Shown piece by piece: positions 1 to 10,439 of a DNA stretch of 64,000 nucleotides. The notes beneath the pieces were generated by a model. It saw only the letters and a program-made list of their open reading frames with translations. It did not search any database and had not been told where the DNA came from. The position numbers and the translations under genes are program-made. Positions within the stretch are counted from its first letter, which is position 1. The number at the start of each line of letters is the position of its first letter. Source of the stretch: Norana najaformis (lineage: Eukaryota; Annelida; Clitellata; Crassiclitellata; Hormogastridae); the NCBI GenBank assembly GCA_964023275.1, contig OZ029921.1:2162159-2226158 (forward strand), in the 5' to 3' direction.

Positions 1-404
1 AAATTTATTATAAATTATGTCTGGGACTAAGACGCCTATAATTAGGCCTACCGCGCAATTCAGTGCAGCTGGCATATCGAAAGCAGAGTTTGAGAACAAG
101 TTACACTAAACAAAATAAAAAGTAAAAAGTAAAAGTAGTGTCTGCTAGCAGAAGACACCCTGCTAGTGAAGTGAAGTGTAGCGTAGTGTAATACATAGGC
201 CTACTTATCAAACTGCTGTAATGCAGCGTGATGCGTAATGCATGGTAATGCGATGTAATGTAATATGATGCATAATTTATTTAGCGCCTCATTAAAGTAC
301 CTGCTCAGAAGCGCTCTCGGGTCAGTTAAACAGCAGTAAGTTTTCAGATAAGGTAAATTAAGATAAGGTAAATTAAGATAAGGTTAATTAAGATAAGGTA
401 AATT

Positions 405-640
405 AAGATAATCGTAATCGTAATCTCGAGATTTCTACAGTGCTCAACAAAAGCTAAGTCGCGGGAACAAGCTTATTCACAGGTGCTCAGTCAAAACAAA
501 ATCGATAGGCAAAAGGGTTCGGTTCCAGGTCAAGATCCAGGAGTCAGGCACTCAGACAGTCGGACGGCTAAGGTGGATGATGTTTGAAATTCAAGCGAGA
601 AGAGAGATAAGGGGAAGAGCAAGATAAGGTAAATTAAGAT
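405..640 (-). mobile_element. LINE 3'-end relic, (GATTAC)-tailed family A
   Basis: Read on the minus strand, this piece carries a short conserved 3'-UTR-like cassette that ends in tandem GATTAC units (about 405-422 here). The same cassette recurs at 8981-9110, 19143-19375, 36620-36830, 39860-40015 and 40497-40690. At 36.5 kb it directly follows a reverse-transcriptase C-terminal relic, which is why I call it a LINE 3' end. It lies downstream of the nuclear-receptor exons on the same strand, probably in an intron. Confidence 0.6.
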
Positions 641-855
641 AAGGTAAGGTGGTTAGGAATGAGATATTTTTTCAGCCAGATACCAGATAGTTAGGGGTAA
701 TTCTCCAAGCTACTTACTTCCATCCTTCAACGCGACTTGACAACAAACATTATCTAAATGTTATCTTATCCTCTACTGTTACATTCCTTCGACTTCGTTT
801 GGATTTGTAAAAAGGCGCTATAAAAATCCTCTGTCGTCGTTTACCAGCACCCTAC

Positions 856-2125
856 CTTCCTTGTTCATTCCGACTTGAAGGCATTTTCTTAGGCGACAGG
901 CTCTGCACTGATTGCGGTGAGTTTTGTCGACTGCGCATGCGCCGGATGCTGGACTTCGTGACTTGCAGTCGTAGGACCGCCCTCGCCGTATGGAACGCTG
1001 TCTCACCAAAAATCAAACTCATATCAGCATATTATACTTTCATCCTACATATGATTAAGTAACATGACGCGGATCCTAACATAACACAAGTTAACATGTC
1101 GTAACGTAACATAACATAAGGTAAGATATTATAAGATAACATAACATTTCAACATAACATAACATAAGATAGCATAGATTAACGTAAGGTAACACAAATA
1201 ACATATCATAGCGTAAGATAACATAGACATTAGATAACATCATAACATTAGATAACATCATAACATTAGATAACATCATAACATTAGATAACATCATAAC
1301 ATTAGATAACATCATAACATTAGATAACATATCATAACTTAACATAACTTAAGATGGCATATCACAAGTTATATCGAACCATAGTGGAACGTAGGGGAGA
1401 TGTTCATTTCCTTTTTCTTAGGCCCTTGAGCCGACAATGGACGAATCCCAATATCCTGGACACGGGCAAGTGCATCGCAAGACTTGTCGTTTACTTCCCA
1501 GCTTACCCTGATACCAAATGTTACTACTTGGTGACAGAGGTAGCAACGTAATCTACTGTTACATTAGCAAGCATGCTATAGGGGCCTATAACGTATTAAA
1601 TAGGCTTACCTTGAAAAAACCTGCACAACTGAAATATAAAAAAGAAGATATGACATTTAGGAAAATCTATTTTGCACACGAGCTAAATATATGAACTTCT
1701 GTTACAGCAAAACTTACCTTTTCATACTTTTGCTAATCGCGTTTTTGATCCCACAATAATTGTAATTAACTCCCGTCCCTCAGTTTTACGTGTAATTGCA
1801 TGAGATAAGAGACGAAAGAAAGAGATGGGGTTGAGACGCAGTGTGATTAGATTAGATTAGGTTGGACTGGATTAGATTGGACTGGACTGGACCGGACCGA
1901 CCCAGGCTAGACTAAACTAGACCATATGACTGACTGGACTGAACTAGACTAGAGTAGACTAGACTCGAAACGGTTAGGTAAGGTTAGATCAGAGTAGAGT
2001 AGAATTGATTATATTAGATAAGATTTAACTCAGACTGACTTACCCATCGCAGGCATATATTCCGTAGTGTTTGCCCGAGGAATGATCGGAACAGACTCTA
2101 CATGGAATATCTGGAAGAAGTCGGC
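856..2125 (-). CDS. NR2E-type nuclear receptor (tailless/dissatisfaction/PNR group), DNA-binding-domain exons, partial gene
   Basis: Three minus-strand exons, 2044-2125, 1610-1628 and 856-997, join in phase across GT-AG introns to give a complete nuclear-receptor DNA-binding domain. Exon 2044-2125 carries finger 1 (CRVC, then [12 protein letters not shown]). The 19-nt exon 1610-1628 supplies CAGFFK. Exon 856-997 starts RSIRR and carries finger 2 through [17 protein letters not shown] and VGMNKE. The CDGC-AGFFKRSIRR P-box region and the DIPC lead-in resemble NR2E1 (tailless/TLX) and Drosophila dissatisfaction; family members are DNA-binding transcription factors, often neural. Oddities are SD in place of the usual GD after CRVC, and nine residues between the first two cysteines of finger 2, against seven in tailless-type receptors. 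The ligand-binding domain lies beyond position 1. The N-terminal exon, which must end in phase 1, was not found. Confidence 0.9.
1226..1338. repeat. 18-bp tandem repeat (about 6 copies)
   Basis: The unit ACATTAGATAACATCATA repeats about six times inside a longer TAACAT-rich stretch (about 1078-1345). It lies in the intron between the finger 1/CAGFFK exons and the finger 2 exon of the nuclear receptor. A short reading frame through it is only the repeat. Confidence 0.85.
1838..2035. repeat. Degenerate TTAGA/GGACT pentamer-rich tract
   Basis: Imperfect repetition of GATTAGATTAG, GGACTGGACT and TAGACTAGACT fills the intron just downstream, in gene orientation, of the finger 1 exon. Similar pentamer tracts occur at about 5320-5355 and 16440-16590. 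Confidence 0.6.
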
Positions 2126-2370
2126 CTAAAAACAAGACAAATTGAGTCAGGTTAGCTGGTGTAAGCAGAGTGCCTTTGAGAGTCGCCTAAAAGACGCTAT
2201 ATAAATGTCAGGCAATTATATATCCAAGCAAGAGATTGACACTCAAGTGCAACAAGTCCTACTTTATCACCCCACATATAGCATAGCAGACAACACGACC
2301 TTACATCATATTGTACTGTTAACTGCTACTTCGAATACTGCTGCATAACTACCAGTACTTGTAAACTTTG

Positions 2371-2530
2371 TAACTGTAATTGTAATCACAGATTTATATA
2401 GCGCCTCTTCAAATGAGACTTGTCAGTGGTGCTATGGTCCTGACAACCCAACACCACGATCAGACAAAATAATCTTAACATTATCTTAATATAGTTATTA
2501 CTGCAACTACAAGCTTCCTACAGACCTGAT
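2371..2530. repeat. Dispersed repeat family B (TATATAGCGCC type)
   Basis: The block opens with TAATTG-like units followed by ATTTATATAGCGCCTC and a shared body (CTCATCAG/CTTGTCAG GGTGCT, then an ACCACGATCAGAC-like core). Copies recur at 25704-25870 and 32750-32850. The reverse complement ends in AATTAC units, as expected of a retroposon 3' tail. Confidence 0.6.
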
Positions 2531-2594
2531 ATACTGCTATCACTGATAGGCTGCACTGCTTACCATTCTGTTTACTGTGTTAACTATTAACACA

Positions 2595-2772
2595 TTGGCA
2601 TGGTAGCCAACTGGTAGAGCGTTCAGCTTGTAACGCGGAGAGTACGGGTTCGAGCCACCCCAGAGACGTTTAATGTGTTGGGATCTTGAGCAAGTCCTTC
2701 ACTCATAATTGCTCAGCGCCATCGATTGATGCTTAACCATTAGATAGTGGCGCTTCGTAAATACAGAAATAA
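2595..2772 (+). mobile_element. tRNA-Thr-derived SINE
   Basis: The head is tRNA-like: an A-box-like TAGCCAACTGG, an anticodon-loop-like CTTGTAA (TGT, threonine) and a B-box-like GGGTTCGAGCC. The tail contains GAGCAAGTCCTTCACTCA and a GCTCAGCGCCATCGATTGATGC core, ending near a GGCGCTTCGTAAATACAG segment. The same element lies reversed at 8548-8724, as a reversed tail at 12783-12905, and diverged at 24170-24345. It lacks a mature tRNA fold downstream and is not a tRNA gene. Confidence 0.75.
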
Positions 2773-2916
2773 TACTACTACCATCTACACTGTAGTTTTC
2801 CTCTGCTTACTATTTACACTGTATTTATACAACGGCGCTCTATAAATCGTCTTATTACTATTTTTAACCCGAAGTAGAACTGATCCCTCAGGAACTAAAA
2901 AATTAAGTAAGGAGTA

Positions 2917-2919
2917 AAA

Positions 2920-2957
<38 letters not shown>
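2917..2957. repeat. (ATT)n microsatellite
   Basis: About thirteen ATT units follow an A-rich leader (CCCTCAGGAACTAAAA) that resembles the leaders at about 42050 and 45300. A dispersed element with an ATT-expanded end is likely. Confidence 0.85.
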
Positions 2958-2959
<2 letters not shown>

Positions 2960-3039
2960 CGAGCGCCCCTGTTGAGTTTATTTTCTAAGAGGCGCTTTAT
3001 AAATCCTAAATTACAAATTACAATTACAATTATTGTTAT

Positions 3040-3690
3040 TATTATTACTATTATAATTCACTTTGTTTACGAATTGCATTGTCTTTTTACTCTGTTTAAG
3101 CCTTGGGCCTATACATTAAATGTTTACGTAAGCACTGCAGTAAAGAACTATGAAGCAGTAACTTAAATATAATAATTAAGTACAGTAGTTATACTGAACA
3201 GTATTTTAAGCAGTTTAGTGGTAACGCTGATGGAAAGAGGACAATATGAAAGAAGTTTTTACGTAACCATCGAACTCTGCGTTAATTTCGGTGACCAAAT
3301 CCGCGTAACAATAGCTGAACAGATTCCGCGAACATTACAGGAACTCGCATTTGGGGGTAGAATATATGTCTCGCGAAATTACCCCCTTGAGCAAGCCAAT
3401 CCCTGCGCTCGACTCTGACGCAACAACCCTCAAAGGGACCGGGGTTGTATTACGAAACGGTGCACGGGGTGTTTTTCAAATTTTGAAAGCCCGTCCAGAG
3501 CTCAGTACGGATCGTTGCAGCGAGAGATGGAGGTTGGGGAGCATGAGATTCGGGGTAACGTGACGACTGGGGTGAAGTTAGAGAGGATGAAGGGATCGAG
3601 GGGCCATGTCACGCCATAGGCAGACATAGCCCCCTCTTCCCCTATCAGTCGGTCATCAAAGACTCCGACGAAAGTCGCTCTCAAAGGGAT
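3040..3690. other. No gene recognised
   Basis: Short reading frames at 3218-3563 overlap in two frames, carry no recognisable motif and have no convincing splice signals. I see no supported gene or named repeat here. Confidence 0.5.
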
Positions 3691-3714
3691 TAATTATAGA
3701 GTGCATCAGGACGA

Positions 3715-3960
3715 AAGGAGCCAGAGACGGAGGCGAACGGACAGAAACACAGACATTCAGACATAAAAAGACAAACTGAGAGACAGACAGAGGGATACAG
3801 ACCAAGATATAAAGAGAAACAGACAGACTAAGACAAAAGAAGGGACACAAACAATTTAAGCATACGGACCAAGACACAGAGAGAGACACACAGATAGACT
3901 GAAGCAGACAGGCGAAGAAAGACAGTCTGAGAGAAAAAGACATATATGAATATATTAAAA
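3715..3960. repeat. Degenerate GACAGA-rich purine tract
   Basis: Imperfect (GACA)n/(GAGA)n, purine-rich on the plus strand. It gives false Ser/Leu/Cys/Val-rich reading frames on the minus strand. Confidence 0.75.
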
Positions 3961-4134
3961 TGAAACCGAAAACTGAACATGAACATCAATCTTAATATTC
4001 TTTCTTGCATTCATTCTCCTCTCACAGTAAAAAAATACTTAAAATCTCAGTCAATACATTACGTTACATATCTAGCGACCGTCCAAGAGATTCTTTGTAG
4101 CAAATTAAGTGTGGGGCATTAAAATTTCTTCACT

Positions 4135-4725
4135 GCGTCCTCTTGTCTTTGCATGTGTGTCTGCCTAGCTAGATCTCTCCGTCTGCCTGTCCCTAAGCGT
4201 CTGTGTGTCTGCCTAGTTAGATCTCTGTGTCTGCCTGTCCCTATGAGCCTGTGTGTGTGCCTAGCTGCATCTCTCCGTCTGTCTGTCCCTATGCGCCTGT
4301 GTGTCTGCCTATAGCTAGATCTCTCCATCTGCCTGTCTGTCTGTCCCTATGCGCCTGCCTATAGCTAGATCTCTCCATCTGCCTGTCCCTATGCCCCTGT
4401 GTGTGCCTAGCTACATCTCTCTCTCTGTCTGTCCCTATGCGTCTGTGTGTCCGCCTATAGCTAGATCTCTCCATCTGCCTGTCCCTATGCCCCTGTGTGT
4501 GTCTGCCTATCTACATCTCTCCGCCTGTCTGTCCCTATGCCCCTGTGTGTGTCTGCCTAGCTAGATCTCTCTATCTGCCTGTCCCTATGCCCCTGTGTGT
4601 GTCTGCCTAGCTACATCTCAGTCTGTCTGTCCCTATGCGCCTTTGTGAGTCTGCCTGTAGCTAGATCTCTCCGTATGCCTATGCGCCTGTTTGTGTCCGC
4701 CTAGCTAGTCTGTCTGCTTTTCTGC
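4135..4725. repeat. About 48-bp minisatellite (roughly twelve copies)
   Basis: The period-48 unit contains CTAGCTAGATCTCTCC, then GTCTGCCTGTCCCTATGC, then CCTGTGTGTCTGC. Units vary by single-base changes and small indels (for example TAGCTACATC and CTGTCTGTCTGTCC), and some are shortened. Open frames on both strands follow from the unit length and are not genes. Confidence 0.8.
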
Positions 4726-5094
4726 GTCCGTATGTGTCTCGCTTCGCTGTGTGAACGTTTAAAGTGCTTTTGTCGAAGTCGACGTAAACAACAAAACAAG
4801 ATTCAATAAATATCAAAGGGTCGTCGAGTCGCTAACATATGACTAGTTTTAGAAAAGCATCGGAACACATCGCTGGTATTACGTGTGTGTGTATATATAT
4901 ACACATACATATACATATTTATATACTAGAAATATTATACACCAGTCCAGACTCTGCATATAGATGATGCAAATAATATATGTATATTTTATACAAATGA
5001 ATAATATATTCTGTTATATTCTCATGAGTCTTATTGTGTTGAAAAGTTTGTCATGTGTTATTCGCATGATGACCCATGGCAGTTAACTGAATAC

Positions 5095-5235
5095 CCTCGC
5101 TCTCTTTCTCTCTCTGTCTCTCTGTTTATCTCTCTATCACTATCTGTATCTGTATCTCGCTGTGTGTGTGTGTGTGTCTCTCTCCACACATACACACGCG
5201 CGCACACACACAGACGCGCGCGCACAATTAATTAT
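5095..5235. repeat. Compound (CT)n-(TG)n-(CA)n microsatellite
   Basis: Runs of CTCT, TGTGTG, CACACA and CGCGCG follow one another directly. A second TG-rich tract lies at 5565-5630. Confidence 0.85.
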
Positions 5236-5839
5236 ATGTATGCTTGCGTGAATACATTCAGACATGTAGGCATACAGTAGGAGGTGTCTATTATGATATC
5301 AGCGATACAGAAGCCATTAGATTAGATTAAATGAGATTAGATTAGATTAGATTCGAAGAGACAAACAGGAACACATAGAAGGACAGAACAGAGACAGCTA
5401 GAAGAACATAGAGACAGAAAGAAGAAGAAACAGACAACACCTGACGAGGATCATTTATGTAGCGCTTGTACATAAACCAGTAAAGAGAAACAAACATTGT
5501 AAATACATACCACAGAATAGCAACTATGTATAATATATCAGTATATGAGATAAGTATGTGTATGTGCGCGTGTGCGCGTATGTATGTGCGTTTGTGTGTG
5601 CGTGTGCGTGTGGGTGTGTTTTTGTGGCGTATCACGAGATTCCTATTGTGCAGACGGTAGCGACGCAACGCAGTCGGGCGGTGGACGATCAATGGAGGTC
5701 GTGTTGTGAGTCTGTCTTCGGAACTTCTCATTAGCTCTTTTCCGTTGACGTCGCCGACAACTTTCTCACGTCAACCGACGAAACATGAAATCTGTTGAGG
5801 ACTCTGCAAACGGCGAGTCAGACCGAAGAACGGACGAAT

Positions 5840-6047
5840 AGAAGGACAGACAGACAGACAGACAGACAGATGGACTGATTGACAGACAGGCTGTCAGGCA
5901 GACGGACAGAGAAACGGACGGACGAATAGACGTACCGACAGACGTACGGACAAACAGGCAAACGGACATACATACATACAGACAGACGTGATTCGCGTGT
6001 GATCATGCGCATCCGTCTCTGTCTGTCTGCCTGCCTGCCTGCCTGCC

Positions 6048-6139
<92 letters not shown>

Positions 6140-6140
6140 C
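5840..6140. repeat. (GACA)n / (TGTC)n microsatellite pair
   Basis: A degenerate GACA tract (5840-5995) is followed, about 25 bp later, by a nearly pure TGTC tract (about 6018-6138). Because the second is the reverse complement of the first, the two could pair as a long imperfect hairpin. Frames through it are artefacts. Confidence 0.85.
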
Positions 6141-6839
6141 ACAATTCTGCATTACAACCTGTACCTCTCACGAAACATCATTGTCTGCGTTCCTTACAAA
6201 CCGCCCGTCCCTCGGAATAAAAATTGTCCCAGAGCACATATTGTCCTCCCTACTTGGCTGAAAGGGTGGCCGGCCCATACACCAACCAGTCGGCGATGAA
6301 ATTAATTGAGACATGAGGGTCGGGGACGCGAGCTTTTGGCTTTTTGATGTTGCGCCGATCGAAGGCTAAAACGTGACTTAAAGATGGAATCATTAGCAAC
6401 AGGCCAGTGACGTCCATATAAAGTATGAGGAGGGTAATTGTATAGAAACGCACTTAAGTATGCATCATGTGTACGATTGTGTATTGTATTGTGTATTGTA
6501 TTGTGTGCATATTGTATTGTGTATATGTAGTTTGTACAGTGGGAAAACCGGGGAGTTTGTAGCGGCAAAGTAGCTGCATGCAACGCAGTTATCTAGAATG
6601 ACTACAAATTTCGATTCGTTTTATATGGCGCAGCGTTGCTAGCTTCTCCTACTTGTGCCCCATGCTACATGCGAACTACTCACACAAATACATGTATGCA
6701 TATGTATGTATGTGTATTTGTAGCATGTTTCTGTTATCTGCTGATAGATGGAATGGATAGCTAGGTGTATAGCGCTTTCGCAAGTCACCAAAAAGGCGCT
6801 ATTTATATTTAATGTCTTCATATCTGTACATCGTATACA

Positions 6840-7010
6840 TACATACTTTCGAACATACACTCATACATATATACATACATAAATAAATACATGCATACAT
6901 ACATACAAATATACATAAAAACATACATATATGATGCATACATTTATGCATTCATACATACATACATACATACTTACATTCATACATACATACATACATA
7001 CTATTACAAC
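6840..7010. repeat. (ACAT)n microsatellite
   Basis: Imperfect ACAT/ATAC tetranucleotide array on the plus strand. No gene is supported. Confidence 0.85.
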
Positions 7011-7039
7011 TAATACTACTATTTCGGTTTCATCTTTTT

Positions 7040-7325
7040 CTTTTCCGTCTTCTTCACCAGCCTTCGTCGTTATAATCATCGTCATCATTGTCATTATCGT
7101 TGTAATCACAATCATCATCACATTTTCCTTCCTTGTCGTCAATTTGATCCCTTTCATCGTCACCATCACTATTATTTTTATTATCATCATCATCATCCTC
7201 ATCCTCATCCTCTACGTCTTGGTCATCGTCATCGTCGTCGTCGTTTTCGTCGTCTTCGTAACTGTCATCATGGTCATCATTTTCTTTTTCTTCATCATTA
7301 TCATCGTCGTCGCCTTCATCACCTG
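7040..7325. repeat. Degenerate (ATC/GTC/TTC)n trinucleotide tract
   Basis: A pyrimidine-rich trinucleotide array gives long Ile/Val/Phe frames on the plus strand. Composition is biased throughout, with no domain signal. Confidence 0.8.
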
Positions 7326-7404
7326 ATAGCTTCTGATAGAAATCGCATCGAATAGCGAGATCTGTTTACTTAGCAATTCTTTGTACCCTGGCTTTGTCGG
7401 TGGT

Positions 7405-7830
7405 GAGTCGGACCTCTCTCTGTCTGTCTCTGTATATCTCTCTGTCTCTGTCTCTATCTGTCTCTGTCTCTATCTGTCTCTGTCTTCGTCTCTGTCTTTG
7501 CGAAAGCCGGTCTGATGAAACGGAGCCACCCGTCCGAGAGCAGCAAAGACGGCGGCGTCTAGTTAAATTGGACAAATCGTTAATGGTCAGTGAACCGTGA
7601 CGAAGTCAAGAAGTTCCCACGGTAGGTGTCAAAAGGAACTAGGAGGAGTGCGTTTAGCATCAGACGGCTGTTAAAAGAGGGCGAGAGTGTAGAGTAAACC
7701 TCAATGATAGAAGGCGAGAGAAATGGATATAAGATGGTGAAAAGAGAGACAGACAGAGAGACATAGAGAGACAGAGACATAAAGAGACAGAGAGATATAG
7801 AGAAGCATAGAGAGAGATAGTGAGAGAGAG
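7405..7830. repeat. (TCTG)n and (GAGACA)n tracts
   Basis: A TCTGTCTC-rich tract (7405-7500) and an AGAGAGACA-rich tract (7735-7830) flank about 230 bp of ordinary sequence. They are near reverse complements of each other. Confidence 0.75.
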
Positions 7831-7934
7831 TAATCCCTATATCATCGTAGGTCTATAAACCATAAATTGTAATAGGCCTAATATCTCTATATTATAACAA
7901 AAGGCCTATCTTTGCTCTGCCAAGTGCTATAATT

Positions 7935-8135
7935 ATTGTTGTTGTTGTTATTAATATCTGTATAATTATATTTTATTATTCTTATTATTATTATTATTGC
8001 TATTATTATTATTATTATTATTATTGCTATTATTATTATTATTGCTATTATTGCTATTATTATTGGTATTGCTATTATTATTAATATTATTATTGTTGTT
8101 GTTGTTATTAACATCATTATCATCATCATCATCAT
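7935..8135. repeat. (ATT)n with TTG and CAT edges
   Basis: Long ATT array with interspersed GCT and GTT units, ending in CATCATCATC. Confidence 0.85.
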
Positions 8136-8426
8136 CGTTATTCTAATGCAGAAGCCCCCATGTTGAACGCTGCAGAGTAAAATCGTAGATGTATTAATTT
8201 TTGGAATTGCAATGAAGATCATGAAATGATTGGGTAACTGCACCTTTGGCAATGAGAGGTACAAATTTCTAGTTGTCTTACATTACATTATTTTGCACAG
8301 TTACACGTTAAGGTAACGGTGTAACGTAACTTTATTGTGCGCCTTCGTCAACAGTATTCCTCAGAGGTGTGGTCCCGGGTTGAGTGATATTTTGGTTCAA
8401 GCCCAAACGTAACAACAGCATAACAT

Positions 8427-8497
8427 ATTGTTGTTGTTGTTGTTGCTGTTGTTGTTGTTGCTGTTGTTGCTGTTGTTGTTGCTGTTGTTGTTGTTGC

Positions 8498-8530
<33 letters not shown>

Positions 8531-8546
8531 TGTTGCTGTTGTTATT
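8427..8546. repeat. (TTG/CTG)n microsatellite at a SINE end
   Basis: About 40 trinucleotide units, mostly TTG with interspersed CTG, abut the 3' tail of the reversed SINE at 8548-8724. Translation gives poly-Cys, poly-Leu or poly-Thr frames, which are artefacts. Confidence 0.9.
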
Positions 8547-8547
8547 A

Positions 8548-8724
8548 TTTTTTTTTGTATCTGCATTTATTAAGCGCTATCATCTACTGACTAAGCATCA
8601 ATCGATGGCGCTGAGCAACTGTGATTGAAGGACTTGCTCGCAAAGGTCCATACAGGGAGAAGGCTCGAACCCGTACTCTTCGCGTTACAAGCCGAGCACC
8701 CTATCCAATCGGCTACCATGCCCC
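8548..8724 (-). mobile_element. tRNA-Thr-derived SINE, reversed copy
   Basis: Minus strand: GGCATGGTAGCC head, CTTGTAA anticodon-like loop and GGGTTCGAGCC B box, then the GAGCAAGTCCTTCAATCA and GCTCAGCGCCATCGATTG tail. This is the closest match to the copy at 2595-2772. Confidence 0.75.
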
Positions 8725-8737
8725 AAACTAAATGACA

Positions 8738-8905
8738 GCCCACTGCATCTCGACTCTGGAACGATCTCCCTCCTGAACTTCGCATATTCTCTGTTCCTCT
8801 ACCCCTTCTGCCGTTCACCCACCATCATCTGTCTCAACTCCCCCTCTATCTATTACTCCTCAGGCATTCCACTCAAACTGAGTTCGCACCTTTTCGATAG
8901 GTCTT
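8738..8905 (+). mobile_element. LINE reverse-transcriptase C-terminal relic
   Basis: One plus-strand frame reads TASRLWNDLPPELR and runs to a stop at 8899-8901. This WN-LP motif is typical of the extreme C-terminus of Jockey/CR1-type LINE ORF2 proteins. Only the last fragment remains, with stops upstream. It sits between a reversed SINE and a reversed family A 3' end, so three separate insertions are stacked. Confidence 0.65.
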
Positions 8906-8980
8906 TCCCTAATCCATCCAATCCACCGCCTTCTCATTTCTCTTAACCTATAGACACAATCCACCGTAACAGCTCCTCTG

Positions 8981-9110
8981 TAATCGTAATCGTAAACTCG
9001 AGATTTCTACAGCGCCCAACGAAAGCTAAGTCACGGGAACCAGCTTATTCACAGGCGCTCAGTCAAAACAAAATCGCTAGGCAAAAGGGTTCGGTTACTT
9101 TATACCCTTC
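8981..9110 (-). mobile_element. LINE 3'-end relic, family A
   Basis: A close copy of the cassette at 405-640, with GATTAC tail units at 8981-8995 in minus-strand orientation. Confidence 0.6.
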
Positions 9111-9208
9111 TCCCTCTGATCTTCTGCCAACTGGGTTTGTTCTTCGCAAGGTACTTTTATCCTTGGGCAGCCCCTCTTACTTAACGCAGTAGTAGTAGTA
9201 GTTCCTCA

Positions 9209-9292
9209 GTTTAACGACATCTTATGGCATCAAAGGCCGTTGACGTCGCCCTCCTCCTTTATCCAGGCTTGGGACTGGCACTACAGCGCTCG
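9209..9292. repeat. Dispersed repeat family D, copy 1
   Basis: GTTTAACGACATCTTATGGC, then CATCAAAGGCCGT and a TTTATCCAGGCTTG core, is repeated almost exactly at 22477-22563 inside the UBE2J1 gene. Confidence 0.7.
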
Positions 9293-9731
9293 TGAATGAG
9301 CTAGTACCCTGCGCTCAGCTTTCAACTAGCGCTATAAAAATTTTCGATATTACGATTACGAAAGGCCTACTCATTAGGTCAGCGTTTAACCAAACTGAAC
9401 TGTATATCGCTGGTTTGAGAAACTTGGCTGCTTGCATCTGTTCAATATCGTCGCAACTTTTTCCGTTGGTTTATCAACCATACCCTGCATATCTGTTTCG
9501 GGGGCTGACTTTCTCAATACTTCCTCAATGCGCCTTGATTTTGGTGCGCCATTGGTTGATACCTTGTGTATTATACATCGGCGCCGTAGACGTTGCCAAT
9601 GACAATTACACTGTAAAGATATAGGTTTCGATTGAGATAAGGTCAGAATATGAGATTCTAAGGAAATGTAGTTTATATAAGTTAAGACAAGTTACTATAG
9701 ATGTGTCGTGAATTATACAGATGTTGAACTG

Positions 9732-9734
<3 letters not shown>

Positions 9735-9783
<49 letters not shown>

Positions 9784-9785
9784 GT

Positions 9786-9840
<55 letters not shown>

Positions 9841-9842
9841 GT

Positions 9843-9876
<34 letters not shown>

Positions 9877-9947
9877 GTAATCATCATAATTATCACCACC
9901 ACCACAACCACCAGTATTATTATTATTATTACTGTTATTATTATTAT
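9735..9947. repeat. (CAT)n microsatellite
   Basis: Long near-perfect CAT array with regular GTAATCAT interruptions. It yields poly-His and poly-Ile frames on the plus strand and poly-Met on the minus strand; none is a gene. Confidence 0.92.
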
Positions 9948-10010
9948 TTATTAAATACTTCTAGAGCGCCGATATCTAATGCACAAGTCATCAACCGATG
10001 GCACACCTGT

Positions 10011-10026
10011 AATCACCACCACCACC

Positions 10027-10060
<34 letters not shown>

Positions 10061-10175
10061 TCATCATCACTATCACCATCATAATCATCATCATCACCAC
10101 CATCATTATCGTCAGCACCACCATCATCATCGTCATCATCATCACCACCACCATTATCATCATAATCATCATCAG
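10011..10175. repeat. (CAC/CAT)n microsatellite
   Basis: CAC units give way to CAT units. It follows a short segment (9960-10010) that reads as the reverse complement of the element end at about 10385-10430. Confidence 0.9.
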
Positions 10176-10439
10176 CAGCAGTTACAGACATCAGCCGTTT
10201 GGCGGCGATGGGTAGCAGTGAATGAATGATCTCCATTCTTTTTTCTGTCACTTATCAAGTGCAGTTGTGTTTAGTCGAAATCTTTTTATGTCTTCGTCTA
10301 TAATTTTATATATCAACCACAGTCTCCCTTTACTTCCCTTTACTTCATCTTCTGAATATCGACCTCAGTACGACTCAGTTTTCATGCGCCATCGGTTTAT
10401 GCCTTGTGCATTAGATATCAGCGCTATGAAAGTTACTAA

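Noticed and set aside
2595-2668. tRNA-Thr gene
   Set aside because: A and B boxes are present but the sequence continues into a repeated SINE tail with several copies in the window, and the acceptor stem is not closed.
9292-9624. 110-codon plus-strand frame
   Set aside because: Lies across dispersed-repeat sequence with no recognisable domain or splice context.
9606-10251. Poly-His, poly-Ile, poly-Met and poly-Asp frames
   Set aside because: Direct translations of CAT/CAC microsatellites.
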